Notes: generated by a model from the sequence alone, not told the origin. A DNA stretch of 64,000 nt from Paratinospora sagittata (GCA_035771175.1 CM069598.1:21621438-21685437); one strand, 5' to 3'; shown: positions 24,289 to 36,689, counted from the stretch's first letter. Numbers and translations: made by a program.

Positions 24289-24535
24289 TAACGGTTTGGT
24301 TCTCACCCGTAAGAGAATCAATTAGTGGATTGAGTAAATCCTAATCGGGAGATTAGGTAGTGGACGTAGGCTTGGCCGAACCACTATAAATATGTGTGTC
24401 AAACGTTTGTAATTTAGTCTGTGTTCTAATTTGCATCATGTTCCAATACACTCATGTAAATCACTAAGTTATTGGAAGATAATTTTAAAATTGACCATTG
24501 CACCCAATTCACCCCCCTCTTGGGTGGGACCAACA

Positions 24536-25828
24536 ATGGTCAACAATACTTCGTTCATAGACGATTTTCCCAGATATGGTTGCATATATCTCATTCATGA
24601 AAAGTCACAATCGTTGGATGTGTTCAAAAATTATAAGGTTGAAGTTGAGAACCAACTCATAAAAACTATAAGAGCGTCAAATTTCACTGTGGTGGCGAGT
24701 ATTGTGACAAATATGACGGTTCAGGTGAACAACTTCCAAGACAATTTGCTAAGTTCTTAGAGGAATGCGGTATCGTCCCACAGTACACTATGTCGGGTTC
24801 GCCCACTATGAATGGTGTTGCTAAAAGATGAAATAGGTCGCTCAAGGACATGATGAGGAGTATGATCAGATATTCTACCTTATCATAATCACTCTGGGGA
24901 GAAGCATTTAGGACTTTAGCTTATATCCTTAACAGAGTTCCAACTAAGGCGACTACCAAAACCTGTTATGAACTTTGGACGGGCAAAAGACCTAGTCTAA
25001 AACACTTGCATGTTTGAGGATGTCCAACTGAGGCAAAGCCTTATAGGCCTAATGAAAAGAAGCTGGACTCAATGACTATGAGTTGTTATTTTATTGGATA
25101 CTCTAAAAGATCCAGGGGGTACAAGTTTTATGATCCCACAACTAAGTTGATTTTTGAGTCGGGAAATGCCCAGTTCTTTGAGGATGTCGAGTTTGCGGGG
25201 GAAAATACAATTAAGGACTTTGTCTTTGTAGGCGAATACATTGATATTCCAACAAGTGTTATTGGCATTGATCATGATCCTATTCCTGACCTTGTTCAAG
25301 ACACAACAAATCAAGACAATGTCACATATTCTCTCATTCAAGAAATTGTTTCAGAAAAACAAACTCTAGCACCTCAAGAACCTATGTCATTAAGGGGATC
25401 CACTAGAGAGAGGAGAAGTGTGGTGCCATATGACTACATTGTATATCTCCAAGAACATGAGGTAGATATTGGAGTGATGGAAGATGATCCGATCAACTTC
25501 CGTCAAGCCATGCAAAGTTCTAACTCGCATAAGTGGATTGATGCCATGAATGAAGAGATTAAGTCCATGAAGGAAAATGACGTGGGGGATCTTGTCCCAT
25601 TGCCAGAAGGTGTGAAACTCATTGGTTGCAAATGGATATTTAAGACCAAGAGGGATTCAAAAGGTGATGTGGAGATGTACAAAACTCGTCTTGTCGGAAA
25701 GGGTTTTCCACAGAAAGAAGACATAGACTATAAAAAGACTTTATCTCCGGTTTCTCCGAAAGACTCTTTCAGAATTATAATGGCATTGGTGATGCATTTC
25801 AGTCTTGAGTTACATTAGATGGATGCGA
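24536..25828 (+). pseudogene. Copia-1 integrase core and RT N-terminus remnant
   Basis: Integrase resumes with 'SFIDDFPRYGCIYLIHEKSQ', shifts frame near 24750, then 'PTMNGVAKR' (usual catalytic Glu region, stop at about 24830) and 'LNRVPTKATTKTCYELWTGK'. The open stretch 25072-25818 covers the integrase C-terminal region ('CYFIGYSKRSRGYKFYDP') and the RT start ('WIDAMNEEIKSMKENDV', 'GCKWIFKTKRDSKGDVEMYK', 'DIDYKKTLSPV'). A stop at 25816-25818 precedes the insertion of the family a LTR in the 'MDVK' region of RT. Confidence 0.88.
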
Positions 25829-27305
25829 TGTCACGGCCCACAAACTATGATGTCATGACCGGCACGAAACCCAGTGTATATCCTCCCTCGGCATACACGA
25901 CATCTCGATAAGCCTTTTAATACAAACCATAATCCTAAATACACAACAATAAACACATGAACATAAAGAAGATCATTATTATAAAACATACCCAAAATGA
26001 CAACCAGAAAAGAAAAAAAAAATTCTCCAAGTCCACAGTGTTCAAAAGTACAAAAATTATACTTAACCATAAGTACAAATTCATCTAAATGTTAAGTATA
26101 AAAGGTGTTACATAATACAATTTATCAAAACAATTACGAAAAAGTACTAACACCTACATCAACAAAAGTACGGGAACGCTTCGCAGCTAAGTTTCCCCTT
26201 CCTCTTCCTATCAAGTCCTGAAAAGATAAGGATGAGGGATGAGCTACACCAAGCTCAGTGAATGTTCTATACAAGTGGCAACATATATATGCATTTAAGT
26301 AAAACATTGCAAGAATCATTAAAACCATTTAAATAATCATGGGTGTAAGTAATATTACATACATGCCAATATAATGTATCATGTCATAAACAAGACAATG
26401 CATACCATTTTATAAACATGCACATGCAACCTAACTCCTCTTGAGTAAGAATCAATACAAGGGCCATATGTGCGCGAAACCCATGTCCGATCGACTTCTT
26501 ATCCGTATCTATCAGAATTTCTATGGATTGTATAAACCATAGGATTCGCCCACCAAGACAAGTACCATGTCTAGGCGAATCCTAACATACACAACCCATA
26601 GAAATCCTTTGTAAGGTCCACAATTGAGAACTCCTGGTCGGCCCAATGGGATTCCATAAAAAATTTCAAGCATAGGGAATGCACATAACTCAACTGTTTT
26701 ATCAACTGACAATGCTCAAATACAGTTCATGAATTCAATAAATCGTGCATACTACATTATACAAGCATTTAAAACATTTTATACTACAATGCCACATATA
26801 GAATTTACAAGTAAAAGAAACACTCACAACTTGATTGGCTAGACCTAGCCAATCCAATTTCCAATTCCAAGAAGCACTAGGATGCCACAATCACTCAATG
26901 CAACTCAATCCTCAATTGGCTTATTTGGTTAACTTAGATCATTCACAAATCCTGAAACATACATGGCTTATGCCAAAACTGAAAATCAGTCCAAGTATGC
27001 CAACTAACCATGTTTAAACCCAAATCAAATGCCAATTAAGATTCTAAAATGGTCCTACACATGAGCCAATCTCATATTGCCCAATTTAACCATTTAATAC
27101 CCAATTAACCCACATTTAGCCTAATTGAATGCAATAGGTTGATCTAACCACTATAATACATTACATTCAATCATAAATAAGGTTAATTAGACTAATTGCA
27201 AGTCAATTTGACCAATTGACATCAATTAGGTCAAAATCCTCAAATTTGGGTAAATTCCCAAATCACATGCAATTTCCCAAATTACAAGGCCTAGGCCAAA
27301 ATTGT

Positions 27306-29485
27306 TGTAACGACCCACTTTCCGCACCTGACGTCATGATGACGTGGACTGCCCAATACGAGGTCTTGTGCACGTAGTCGATGTGTATAATACCCGTATA
27401 CGGTGTGTACGAGGTATTTTAATAAATTTGTGTGTTTGATATGTATTAGTGTATAATGGTCTAATACATGAAATAATCATGTGTTATGATCAATTAGGTG
27501 TTAAATTACATGTGTTATGATCAATTAGGTGTTAAATTACTCTAATACATTCACGTGCTAATTAAATGAAGAATTTAAGGCATGTAAGAAATCACAAATG
27601 TCTAGTGTACATTTTCGCTGGCAAGAAGAAATGTTGGCAAGTTTTGTGTTGCTGGCATTGTGAAATTGCCATATGTTGGACTACTTGATTTGCTGGCAAT
27701 TAAAGAAGCTAGTTGGCTAAAACAGAGAAGAAAGGAAGAAAGGGAGAAGATGATGCTGGAGCTCCAAATTGGAAGAATTGAAGCTTGTTGGAAGCATTAA
27801 AGCTGGAAACTTGGGGTTTGAAGGCTAGAAATTGGACTGATTTGCTGTGGATAAAGCTTGGGTTGTTTGGTAAGCAAATTTATGGTCTGAACATTGGTTT
27901 TCATGGCTGAAATTGAATATGATCAATGGTGGTTTTGATGCTGGAATTGGACCAGTTATTGACTTAAACCATGGGCGATTAATTCCTTATCCATTGGTGA
28001 TTAATTTGATGTTAAACACACTGATTTTTCATGGATAGAACATGGTGTTCCAGACCATGTTAGAACAGGGTTTTGGAACCCATTTCTCAATGTTGAAATA
28101 TGATGTTTTAATGTGTTTATGGACTGGAATTGATCTTGGATCATTGATTTTATTGATGGACAGAATTTGGAAAATAGAATTTGGTAAATTCTGGATCTAA
28201 TGAACTGTATAAATAAACTACATCTGCTGGAAATGTAAATGCTAAGGTAAATAGTTTAATTGGTGTGTTGTGATTAATTGATGATCAATTGATATCATAT
28301 ATGTGACAGAAATTGGTGTTTGGAAATGTGAATCACAGAATATTGAATAATGGAGAAGTGGATAACAAATAAAGTGTTGATGATGTGTTGTAAACATTGG
28401 TGAATTGGCTAAGTATAAAATGTTGTGGACTTGGGCGGACTTTTGTATTGTAAGTATTTCTCACTTTAATTCTCCATTTATAGCATTGTATATATGAAAT
28501 TGAATTATGGAATTATATGCATCTCTTATATGTATGTGCATTGTATTTGTAATCATGAGCATGGAATTATACATTGGTATGACCTTGGGTGTTTGCATCA
28601 ACACCTTGGCGTTATTGTCTTTTTACTCACTTGTTCTTCGAAAAAAAAATGTGACTTTCGAAATACTGAAGAACATGATGGTAGAGAGATTGATTGGGAT
28701 AATGCGCTAGTCTGAACCTATAAGTGTGATGGGGGAAGTGTACGCAAATTCGCTGGTCTAAACCCATAGCTTGATAGGGGAAGTGTAGGCATGTATTATC
28801 TTGATCTTCGACCTCCTGTTGAGGTTTTTCTAAAAATAATGCATGATGTTATGTTTAGTTTGAAGCATGTATCATGTATACTTCATTCATGCATTTAAAT
28901 TTATGAATGTTATTTCAAGTTTCATACATGTCTTTCATAAATGCATATGTGGAGATTTTTGTGAAAAGTATTCACTGAGCTAGTTGAGCTCATTCCATTT
29001 TTCCTTATATTTTTCAGGATCATATCGTAAAGGAAAGGGCAAGGCTTAGAGTTGGTGTAGCCTGCCTTACTTCTTTTAGATGTGAGTTTTGATTTGTACA
29101 TAAAGGAAATGGTAGAAGATATTTGTGTTTGAACTTTTGTTATTGTATATAATTATCACAAATACTATGATATATAACATATAGTTCGTGATAAAATTTT
29201 GATATGTATATGATAAATGGAATAATAATAAAATAACATTTTGAAGTTCCATGTTTATATTAAGGATAGTCGAATCTCGTGGATTGAGTCGATGACCTCA
29301 TATTCTGGATGATGATTCGATATCTCTGTATTTAATTTAATTATCCTGATCATATACAGATTATGTTTTTGGATCGTATGTAACCTTCCGAGTAGAGGCT
29401 TATCAGTGCCTCAGGTTTTGTCGGGTTGTGACATTCTCTGGGGTACTGTGCCGGTCGTGACGTCACCCGGGAAGGGGTCGCGACA
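27306..29485 (+). mobile_element. Solo LTR of family b (2180 bp)
   Basis: Starts tgtaacgacccactttcc and ends ggggtcgcgaca, flanked by attgt (27301-27305) and attgc (29486-29490), one C/T difference. Intact TGACGTCA boxes occur at 27329-27336 and 29458-29465. It sits in the minus-strand family a solo LTR, the third layer of nesting in Copia-1. Confidence 0.9.
27479..27540 (+). repeat. Two perfect 31-bp tandem copies in the family b LTR
   Basis: The unit atgtgttatgatcaattagg... ending taaattac is present at 27479-27509 and 27510-27540 without differences. The related LTR at 14563-16919 lacks the duplication, so it arose after the copies separated. Confidence 0.92.
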
Positions 29486-30746
29486 ATTGCACCACACCTA
29501 GGGTTTTCAGCCATCAAGATCAGTAAATTGGACCACCATAACACCACATTTACCCATTAGATTAACATATATGACATGCAATTTGAATGAAAAACCCTAA
29601 GTTAATAACCTAGGTCTAGGTCAAATGCATGGCTAAAAATTAATTACACCCTAACTCAATGCATTGTTCGGATGTAACAAACTACCAAAATAAATATCCA
29701 ATAACTAATTAAACCGTTCAGATTCAAGAACGTCAAGAGACAAACCTTTTGTCTAAAATTGAGCTAAATCCAATGGTAGATCAAAGAGATATGGCTCTTT
29801 GATTAAGACAGCTCCAACTAAACGGTTTCTCTTCTCCTGCTGCAAATACTTGAACTCAGGCAATTATATCTCCCAAAATAGTAAACCAGTCCACATCTTA
29901 ACCGTTCATAATGCAACACGTTCAGTTTTGAACCATCTTCTGAAGTACCACATCCATCCAACGGTAGATTTAGGAGAGCCAGTAGTTTGATCTAAATTGT
30001 GCGAGAAATCCAAATTTTCTGACCAGCTGTATTTGGGAGGTTATATCTCTCTGAATAAAACTCCAATCAAGATCTCCACTGACCAGAAACAGAATTAAGA
30101 ACCATAAGAGAAGAACTGGCTGAAAAATTTTCAGCTTGATTCGACCACGGATCTAAGAGATTAATCCTCTGATAAAAATGTTGCTAAGACTTCCCACTTC
30201 CTCTTTCTTTCTCTTCTCTTCTTTTCTCTCAACCTTACTCTCTCAAAAACGTCCCCCAAGGAAGAAAATGAGAGATTGAGACACATGTTACACCCACATG
30301 CACCTATTTTTCCAAGTGTTGATCATGCTCCAACACCATGCCAAGTCTTTGCGCAAGGGCTCATTTGTTAGCCATATGGCCTTTATCCAATCACAACCTC
30401 ACATGTGAGTTGTTAACCAATCCACTAATTCCAACAATTTCATCATTTTTTTTATTTAATCAATACATGCCCATTTCAAATCATGGTCCAATTAGCCCCA
30501 TTATACAATTAATAACACATACATTAATATTAATATGTCACTATTAATATATTACTTTAATGATGTGTATTATTATCACTATCAATGTTATTAGCACATA
30601 AATGAAAATATTAATAATGATAATTCTCTAAAATAGTATGCAAAGACACTTGAACCAACCCGCGTCGAGCGTCAAATACGTATATGTATACATATACGGG
30701 TACTCTATAGGTCATGATGACATCATCCTAAGGTACGGGTGTTACA

Positions 30747-31970
30747 TGTGAAGATAACGTTTCTCAATGGTAACATTGATGAGACGATTTATATGGTGCA
30801 GCCAGAAAACTTTGTGTCGGGAGACTCAAAAGAATATGGTTTGCAAACTTAAAAAATTCATCTATGGACTCAAACAAGCATCGCGACAATGGTATTTCAA
30901 GTTTCATCAAGTGATCATCTCGTTCGGTTTTGAGATGAATTTGGTCGATGATTGTATATACCATAAGTTCTATGGGAGCAAACATATTTTTCTGGTTTTA
31001 TATGTCGATGACATCTTACTTGCCAGCAACGATATAGGCTTATTGCACGAAACCAAGACATTTCTAGCAAAGAATTTTGAGATGAAAGATCTTGGTGACG
31101 CCTATTTTTTATTAGGCATTCAGATACACCGAAATCATTCTCGAGGTATTCTTGGATTATAATGAAAGAGTTATATTGAAAAGGTTCTCAAGCGATATGG
31201 CATGCATGATTGCAAACAAAGTGATACCCTTGTGGCTAAGGGAGACAAGTTTAGTCTCAATTAGTGCCCTAAGAATGATTTTGAGGAAAAGGAAATGCAG
31301 TAGATTCCCTATGCCTCAGCAGTAGGGAGTTTAATGTATGCTCAGGTTTTTACGTGTCCGGATATTGCGTACATTACTGGGATGTTGGGCAAATATTTAA
31401 GCAATCCAGGAATAGACCATTGGGTACTTACAGAAAACAAAATACTACATGTTCACGTATCAAAGGTTGGATAAGCTTGAGATTGTTGGGTATACTGACT
31501 CCGATTTTGCGGGATGCCAAGATAGTATGAAATCTACGTCTGGGTATATCTATTTGCTAGCTGGAGGTGTTGTCTCCTGGAAGAGTGCTAAACAGTCACT
31601 TATAGCCTCTTCTACCATGACAACAGAGTTCATAGCATGTTATGAGGCATCAAATCACGGAACATGGCTGCAAAAAGTTTTGTCACGAGGCTGCGCATAG
31701 TGGATGGTGTTGAAAGACCATTCAAGTTATTATGTAAGAATAAGTTAAGAGTTTTATATTCCAACAACAATAGGAGCTCGACGAAGTCAAAACATATAGA
31801 CATCAAGTTCCTAGTTGTTAAAAAAAAGTTCAAAGTGATAGTTGTCTATAGAACACATAGGAAAAAATTTCATGGTTGCGAATCCGCTTACTAAGGGATT
31901 GCCACCCAAAGTATTTCATGAGCACACTGCTCATATGGGTGTCATGTCTATTGGTGATATTAAGTTTTAA
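30747..31970 (+). pseudogene. Copia-1 RT and RNase H remnant
   Basis: RT resumes with 'NGNIDETIYMVQPENFVS', shifts frame at about 30840, then 'KKFIYGLKQASRQWYFKF', the catalytic motif YVDD at 31001-31012, and 'FEMKDLGDAYFLLGIQIHR'. RNase H follows: 'VGYTDSDFAGCQDSMKSTSG' (about 31488-31547), 'VSWKSAKQSLIASSTMTTEF'. The usual Copia end 'NPLTKGLPPKVFHEH' is at about 31883-31927 and the stop at 31968-31970. Stops and frame changes occur at about 31160, 31260 and 31700. Confidence 0.9.
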
Positions 31971-32401
31971 TGGGAGTTTGTACCTTATATGCGTTTATGA
32001 TATAGACATTTTTCAGTTATTTCAGTTTATGGATATTTTGAGGTTATTTTCTGCAGAAATAAAGTTTTGGTTTATTTACACTCTGATTTTAGTATGGTTT
32101 GATCTCACTAAGGTTTAAGGGTGGACCAGTTGGAAATAGGCATGTTAAGGTTACATTACATGAAATTTCCATGCTACACATCCACATCATGATCCATGTC
32201 ATTTAGTTGTATCAGCATACGTAACCATTGTTGGGTTGAGTTACGACAGCTGTAATGAAGACCGCTTTGATCCTATGTTGGTATGATTGATGGACCAGAT
32301 TAGTTATATATACATTTTAGTAATGACAACAAAGTTGAGCTCGTTCAGTTATTTTTGCAAAGCATAATTATAAAGCTACACGTATAGCCCAAGTAGGATA
32401 T
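31971..32401 (+). other. Copia-1 3' noncoding region and polypurine tract
   Basis: Noncoding stretch between the pol stop and the 3' LTR. The last bases aagtaggata (32391-32400) match the usual Copia polypurine tract next to the LTR, slightly degraded. Confidence 0.65.
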
Positions 32402-32899
32402 TGTTGGACCCTTAATTCAACGTGGGCTTATATGTGAATAATTATGTATTGCGGACTGTCAAATAAGGTTAAACCTAATTAAAAGTGATATGTTAAGTTT
32501 TAGATAATTTGGGCTTTAATGTATCTAATAGGATGTGGATCTTTAAAGTGTAAAGACTTAAAAGATACTTTCTACTTTTATGATAGGCTAAAATAGAGAT
32601 ATTAATAGATAATAGGGTAGTTATCTATAAAAGGTGGTTATGGTCCCTAGATTACACGTATCATTATTATTATATTTTTGACGTCCCATCATCAGATATA
32701 GAGCACAGAGAAAACAAAGGATTCTCTTGGAGAAACGTGAGAAACGTGTTGATCTGAAAGACAAATCGCACGACTCTAAAGTGAATCAGTCATTATGAAT
32801 TTAGGTACGCTTCCGCTTTTAATTTATTAATTTTTGGTGATTCAATGTGAATGTTTATGTATTTTAGTTCATAGTTTTCACCAAAAAAATTCTCTAACA
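32402..32899 (+). repeat. 3' LTR of Copia-1
   Basis: 498 bp, starts tgttggacccttaattc and ends ttctctaaca. Relative to the 5' LTR it has many substitutions and a small duplication around 'gagaaacgtgagaaacgtg' (about 32739-32757). Confidence 0.92.
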
Positions 32900-33480
32900 T
32901 TGATGTCTCTATGTTGACTCTTATAAGTTATTGGTATAAAGCTCTTGATTGCAAGGAGTCTTACAGGAGCATGACTCATTTGCCAAATAAAAGTTTTTTC
33001 ATAAATTTAGGTATTTTGTTTATGCTTGTCTCGTACGTGCAAGTGGAAGATGATTTAGAAGGAGATTAAAACAACCCATATCATGTGTGAGTGGATGATG
33101 TTGGACGTTGATTCATCTATACTTTGCCAATGGGTATATAAAATTAGAAAGTTAAGATCAAATCAAATACCTAATGAGGATGACATTGAAATAGAGTACT
33201 CAGTCCATGTATATTATCATCTCTTATACACAGGGATGTGTAATCACCTACTCTTTTTTTTTTTTTTTGGGGGGAGCAAGAAACAATATTAATAGTTCAT
33301 TATATAACCAGCACCATCACCAGATCACCACATTCTCGGGTGGTCGGGGGGTTACAAGATATAATATTAATAGTTCATTATATAACCAGCACCATCACCA
33401 GATCATCACATTTTCAGGAGGGTATTAGGTCGGTCCTGACCCATGCGTTAATATTCTTCATTAGGATGAGACAGTAACAA
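32900..33480 (+). other. Right flank of Copia-1 with a 78-bp tandem duplication
   Basis: Starts with the second TSD copy (ttgat). An open stretch at 33083-33292 ('LDVDSSILCQWVYKIRKL', 'IPNEDDIEIEYSVHVYYHL') looks protein-like but I cannot assign it; it may be an exon remnant of the locus that Copia-1 entered. A poly-T tract (33254-33268) follows. The unit aatattaatagttcattata is repeated at 33285 and 33363 (78-bp period), each with 'ccagcaccatcaccagatca'. Confidence 0.5.
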
Positions 33481-34020
33481 AAGTTAAAGTTAAAACCGTT
33501 TGAATCCAAAGCTACCATTTAATAATTGCATCAACTTCATATTGATGTAATCACCTATAATATATCATGCCTTTTTGGTATTTTATAAATCAAATTTTGT
33601 GGATATATATCCATGACGTTAGGAATACAAGTATGCTGATGATTCTTGTAAGTTCTGCACGTTATTTTGTTTATATTCTATATATATATATATATATTAT
33701 ATTAAGTTCGAAGTATTTAATCAAAAGTTTAAAAGTCCTAAAGTTAAAACAAGAGTCAAAAAAGGAAATCTCATGCAGCAATAGCTAACTTTGTTATGAC
33801 CCGTGTATGCATGCATGAATTCCTTTTTAATCAACATGCATTTTTTATGGTAAGTTATCTAAATGGTTCACAACTTGCTGCTTTTATATTTAATCCACTT
33901 TTTCCGTGCATGTATTCAGCCTTATCTAATCTAATTCGGCATCTATCTCTCATTTTTTATCTGATCTATATCCAAAGAAGAAAGAAATTCAATTCTTTGT
34001 AGTTGCGGAGTCATCACTCT
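33481..34020 (+). pseudogene. Exon-like segment, second copy
   Basis: 33776-33985 matches 13055-13245 in order and spacing, including a donor-like tatggtaagtta (about 33847-33858) and an acceptor-like attcagccttatc (about 33915-33927). The coding potential is more degraded than in the left copy: no frame is open across it. A (TA)n tract is at 33679-33697. The protein family was not recognised. Confidence 0.45.
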
Positions 34021-35460
34021 GTCTTTACAAGTGTAGTAAAGCACCTCTAGAAACGACGAAACGTGCACTTATTACTCTTAACATGGATCATCCTAAAGGC
34101 ACTCATCTCTAGGACAATCCAAGGTATTTTGCATACTGATCAATCTTCCCATACATTTCCCGTAATTTCAACGAATGTGAAAGGGCAATTAATTAAGGAT
34201 GGAAAAGGATCAAAAGAGAAAAAGACGAGGAAGTGGCATGAGGCGACGGGGGGCAAAAGGGAGAATTCACGTTACCCGGAAGCCAGGGTGTGTGTTAAGG
34301 ACTTTGGTAGTGATTATAAATTGAATTGAATTGAATTGAATTGAATTGAAGAGTAACGATAACGTGCGTGCGTAACTGACGCAGCAAATGGTAAGATAAT
34401 TCCAAATGGTGGGCCCCTCCACCACCCCTGCCTTGACAATAATTCCCACCTCACGTGATTTCGTTTTCTTCTCTTTATTATATTTTATTTTTTTGGGGTC
34501 GTAAGGGCTAAGGGCAAGGGTGTGGTGGTGGGGTTTAGGGTCGGTGGTCTACCGTACGGCGCTTACGGCTACGGAGTTAGACTTTCCAAGTCACCAAAAC
34601 AACAATAACAACTACAAATAAAGAAAGAAAGAAAAAGAAAGGAAGAAACTGCCGTCACTTTGCGGCCACACTCACACAGCGACAACGACACTCCTCTCTC
34701 TCTCTCTTTATGTGTTTTTTGAATCCTCTTCTTTTCTTTTCTTTTTAACGTCTCATTCTCGTCACGAAACGATACGAACGAATGTTTTACAAAAAAGAAA
34801 AATGCCTCCCGCCCCCTACTTCTTACAAATTACTTGTTCTTTTCTTTTTCTTTTTTTCTTTACGTAATTAAGACAAAGAAACGGAAAATTTTAAAGTGAC
34901 ATCTCTTGGTATTAAAGTTTTAAAAATGTAACGCTATCCAAAGTACGTAGCACTTTTTTGTCATACTTGATTAAAGGTAGCTTTATTTTTTATAAAATTA
35001 AGCAGCCTTGGATTCGCAATGAAAAAGTAATTATACAATTGTACCATTTTCTAAAAATAATATATTTTTTTAATAAAAAAGTAAAAAAATATTTTTAAAA
35101 TCTTTTGAATCAAATAAATTTTTAATATTTTAAAAAAATTATATCCGAATTACAAACAAAATAGAGTTATAAAAGATCTTATAATATTCTTAAAAATTTG
35201 TATGATTGTGTAATTTGATGGTTTGTAAAAATAAAAATAAAAAACAACAAAGTATGTTAATGTAAAAGAAATTGAGCTAATGATACAAGAACATTAATCA
35301 TGTAGTTGAAAAATATCATAGCGAAGCTAATCAAAATATTGTTTATAATCTAATCAAATAATAACATTAGATTTGTAATTTTATTGAAAAGTGTGTTATT
35401 ATGGTGTATTAAAGTTACTAGCTGATGTAATAGTAATTTTATAGCAATTGGTGTAGTATT
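34021..35460. other. Intergenic sequence with GC-rich and CT-rich patches
   Basis: 34321-34350 is a perfect six-copy (ttgaa) microsatellite. 34490-34585 is G+C-rich ('ggtctaccgtacggcgcttacgg'), and 34660-34760 carries (ct)n and pyrimidine tracts like a plant promoter or 5' UTR, but no reading frame of note follows on the plus strand. 34900-35460 is plain AT-rich sequence in which I see nothing. Confidence 0.5.
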
Positions 35461-35660
35461 TTCTTTTTTTTATTATTGGAATTCGAGCATTTGGTAGTGT
35501 CCTCCTTCTCCTACAGAGCGAGAATATTTCACCGGACTTCGGGATTCTATAGAGGTAGGGGTGTCCCTCCCAATCATGATTTTATCAAGGAGAGGCTCTT
35601 GAACTCGAAATTGAGTTCCTCAACTCTCCTTGGGTTTTGCCTTTGAATCACTGAACTAAC
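35461..35660 (-). repeat. SINE-like repeat, member 1
   Basis: Begins with a T-tract (35464-35471), then 'gtgtcctccttctcctacag', 'gggattctatagaggtaggg', 'gtccctccca' and 'gctcttgaactcgaa'. Order and wording parallel 36690-36870 and 58870-58990. T-tract at the left suggests a minus-strand retroposed element with a poly-A tail. The aacttgaaccc-like word in member 2 resembles the inverse of a tRNA-type B box. No TSD was established. Confidence 0.4.
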
Positions 35661-36689
35661 CGATGATTGACGTAGTATTTTTGACCCCTCAAACATTGCT
35701 CATATCAAGAAGGGATGGTTAGAATTTTTTGCCTATGTATTTAACCCCAATCTTTTCAAATTACTTAGTCATCTCGGTGCCAGTGATTTTCCTTAATGGA
35801 ATGTATAATATACAATTAATTAATGAGATAAGAAATATTTCGTTTGATACGAATGTGCATTGATGTACGTAACAGAGTTGTGACAGCAATATTATGGGCA
35901 TGTGACTATGATATTTAATTATCAAATATCTATATTAGAATAAATCGTATTGATATTCACACCTTTCCCTGCCTTCACATTCCTTTGAAATCATATTTAA
36001 CATGAAGAACCTTTTAGAATTAGCTGGCATTATTTTTGGTTGATTTTGTATGAAAAGGATATTCCAACTGCAATATTTAATTTGGTAATTAATATATATA
36101 TATATATATGGTGTGTGTGACTGAATTTTCTGCCTAAAGAAAATCCAAAAATGCAACTTGACACCTCCATTTCTTCTGTTTGTAGTGTTAAGATTCTTCT
36201 TCTCTTGTGTTTTTTTTTTTTTGGTTCTAACTATATTTGAAGATCTAAATTAAGTTACAAATTATTCAAGTTCTAATAATTAATATATATTTGAATATTA
36301 TTGACTGATCGATAGGATTTGGATATAATAATCTATATAACTGTCACGGTAAAAGAAAATTAAAAAGAATAAAAAAAAAAAAGAGTAGCATATTATTAGA
36401 AACATGTATTTCTAATTTTCAATAGTTTTAAATAACCATCACTAGAGAGTATATCTGATTTAGATCTTAGAATATTTACAATGAAAAGAGACAAACACAT
36501 ACCCTTACATAAAAAGAATCATACAGGTCAAGTTCGTACGGTCCTTTTAATATATATATATATATATAACGAATTTGAAAGAGTATTGAGGTGCATGGAA
36601 TGTTTTATATCGGTTATTTCGTCTTTAGCTGTAACACTACCAATTGTCTTCAAATAAAGTATATATATATATACGATTATTTTAGTAAC
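35661..36689. other. AT-rich intergenic sequence
   Basis: Contains (TA)n tracts at about 36091-36108 and 36550-36568 and a poly-T run at about 36211-36222. No coding region or recognisable repeat. Confidence 0.5.

Larger units (their letters stand above)
19138..24535 (-). mobile_element. SIRE-type Copia solo LTR, copy B, minus strand
   Basis: On the minus strand it starts TGTTGGTCCCACCCAAGAGG (24535 downward) and ends ggttaaca (19138). TSD: atgtt at 19133-19137 and atggt at 24536-24540, one mismatch; the target was the Asn-Gly codons of Copia-1 integrase. Without the nested family c LTR it is about 2.9 kb. It contains no coding sequence, so it is a solo LTR. It holds two arrays of small hairpins (22092-22808 and 23823-24288). 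Copy A at 4313-9338 is the same family but lacks the second array through truncation. Confidence 0.78.
25829..30746 (-). mobile_element. Solo LTR of family a, minus strand, with a nested family b LTR
   Basis: On the plus strand it starts tgtcacggcccacaaac and ends ggtacgggtgttaca, flanked by tgcga (25824-25828) and tgtga (30747-30751), a TSD with one C/T difference. Without the nested LTR it is about 2.73 kb, close to the 2755 and 2844 bp of the other family a LTRs. The near-terminal boxes are tgatgtca (25848-25855) and tgacatca (30718-30725). The Copia-1 RT frame continues on both sides. Confidence 0.9.
13515..32899 (+). mobile_element. Copia-1 retrotransposon, old, with three primary nested insertions
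   Basis: Bounded by LTRs 13515-14003 and 32402-32899 and by a perfect 5-bp TSD ttgat (13510-13514 and 32900-32904). Internal order is that of Copia: gag, zinc knuckle, protease, integrase, RT, RNase H. It is split by a solo LTR at 14563-16919 (leader), an inverted SIRE-type LTR at 19138-24535 (integrase) and an inverted family a LTR at 25829-30746 (RT). Without these it is about 6.7 kb. All coding parts carry stops and frameshifts, and the LTRs differ at dozens of positions including indels, so the insertion is old. Confidence 0.92.

Noticed and set aside
33083..33292. C-terminal part of an NLR resistance gene
   Set aside because: The phrase IPNEDDIEIEYSVH is suggestive of a plant protein, but no LRR, NB-ARC or TIR motif is in reach, so the identity cannot be supported.
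34063..34329. 88-codon ORF
   Set aside because: No domain, mixed composition, and no splice or start context supporting a gene; treated as chance.
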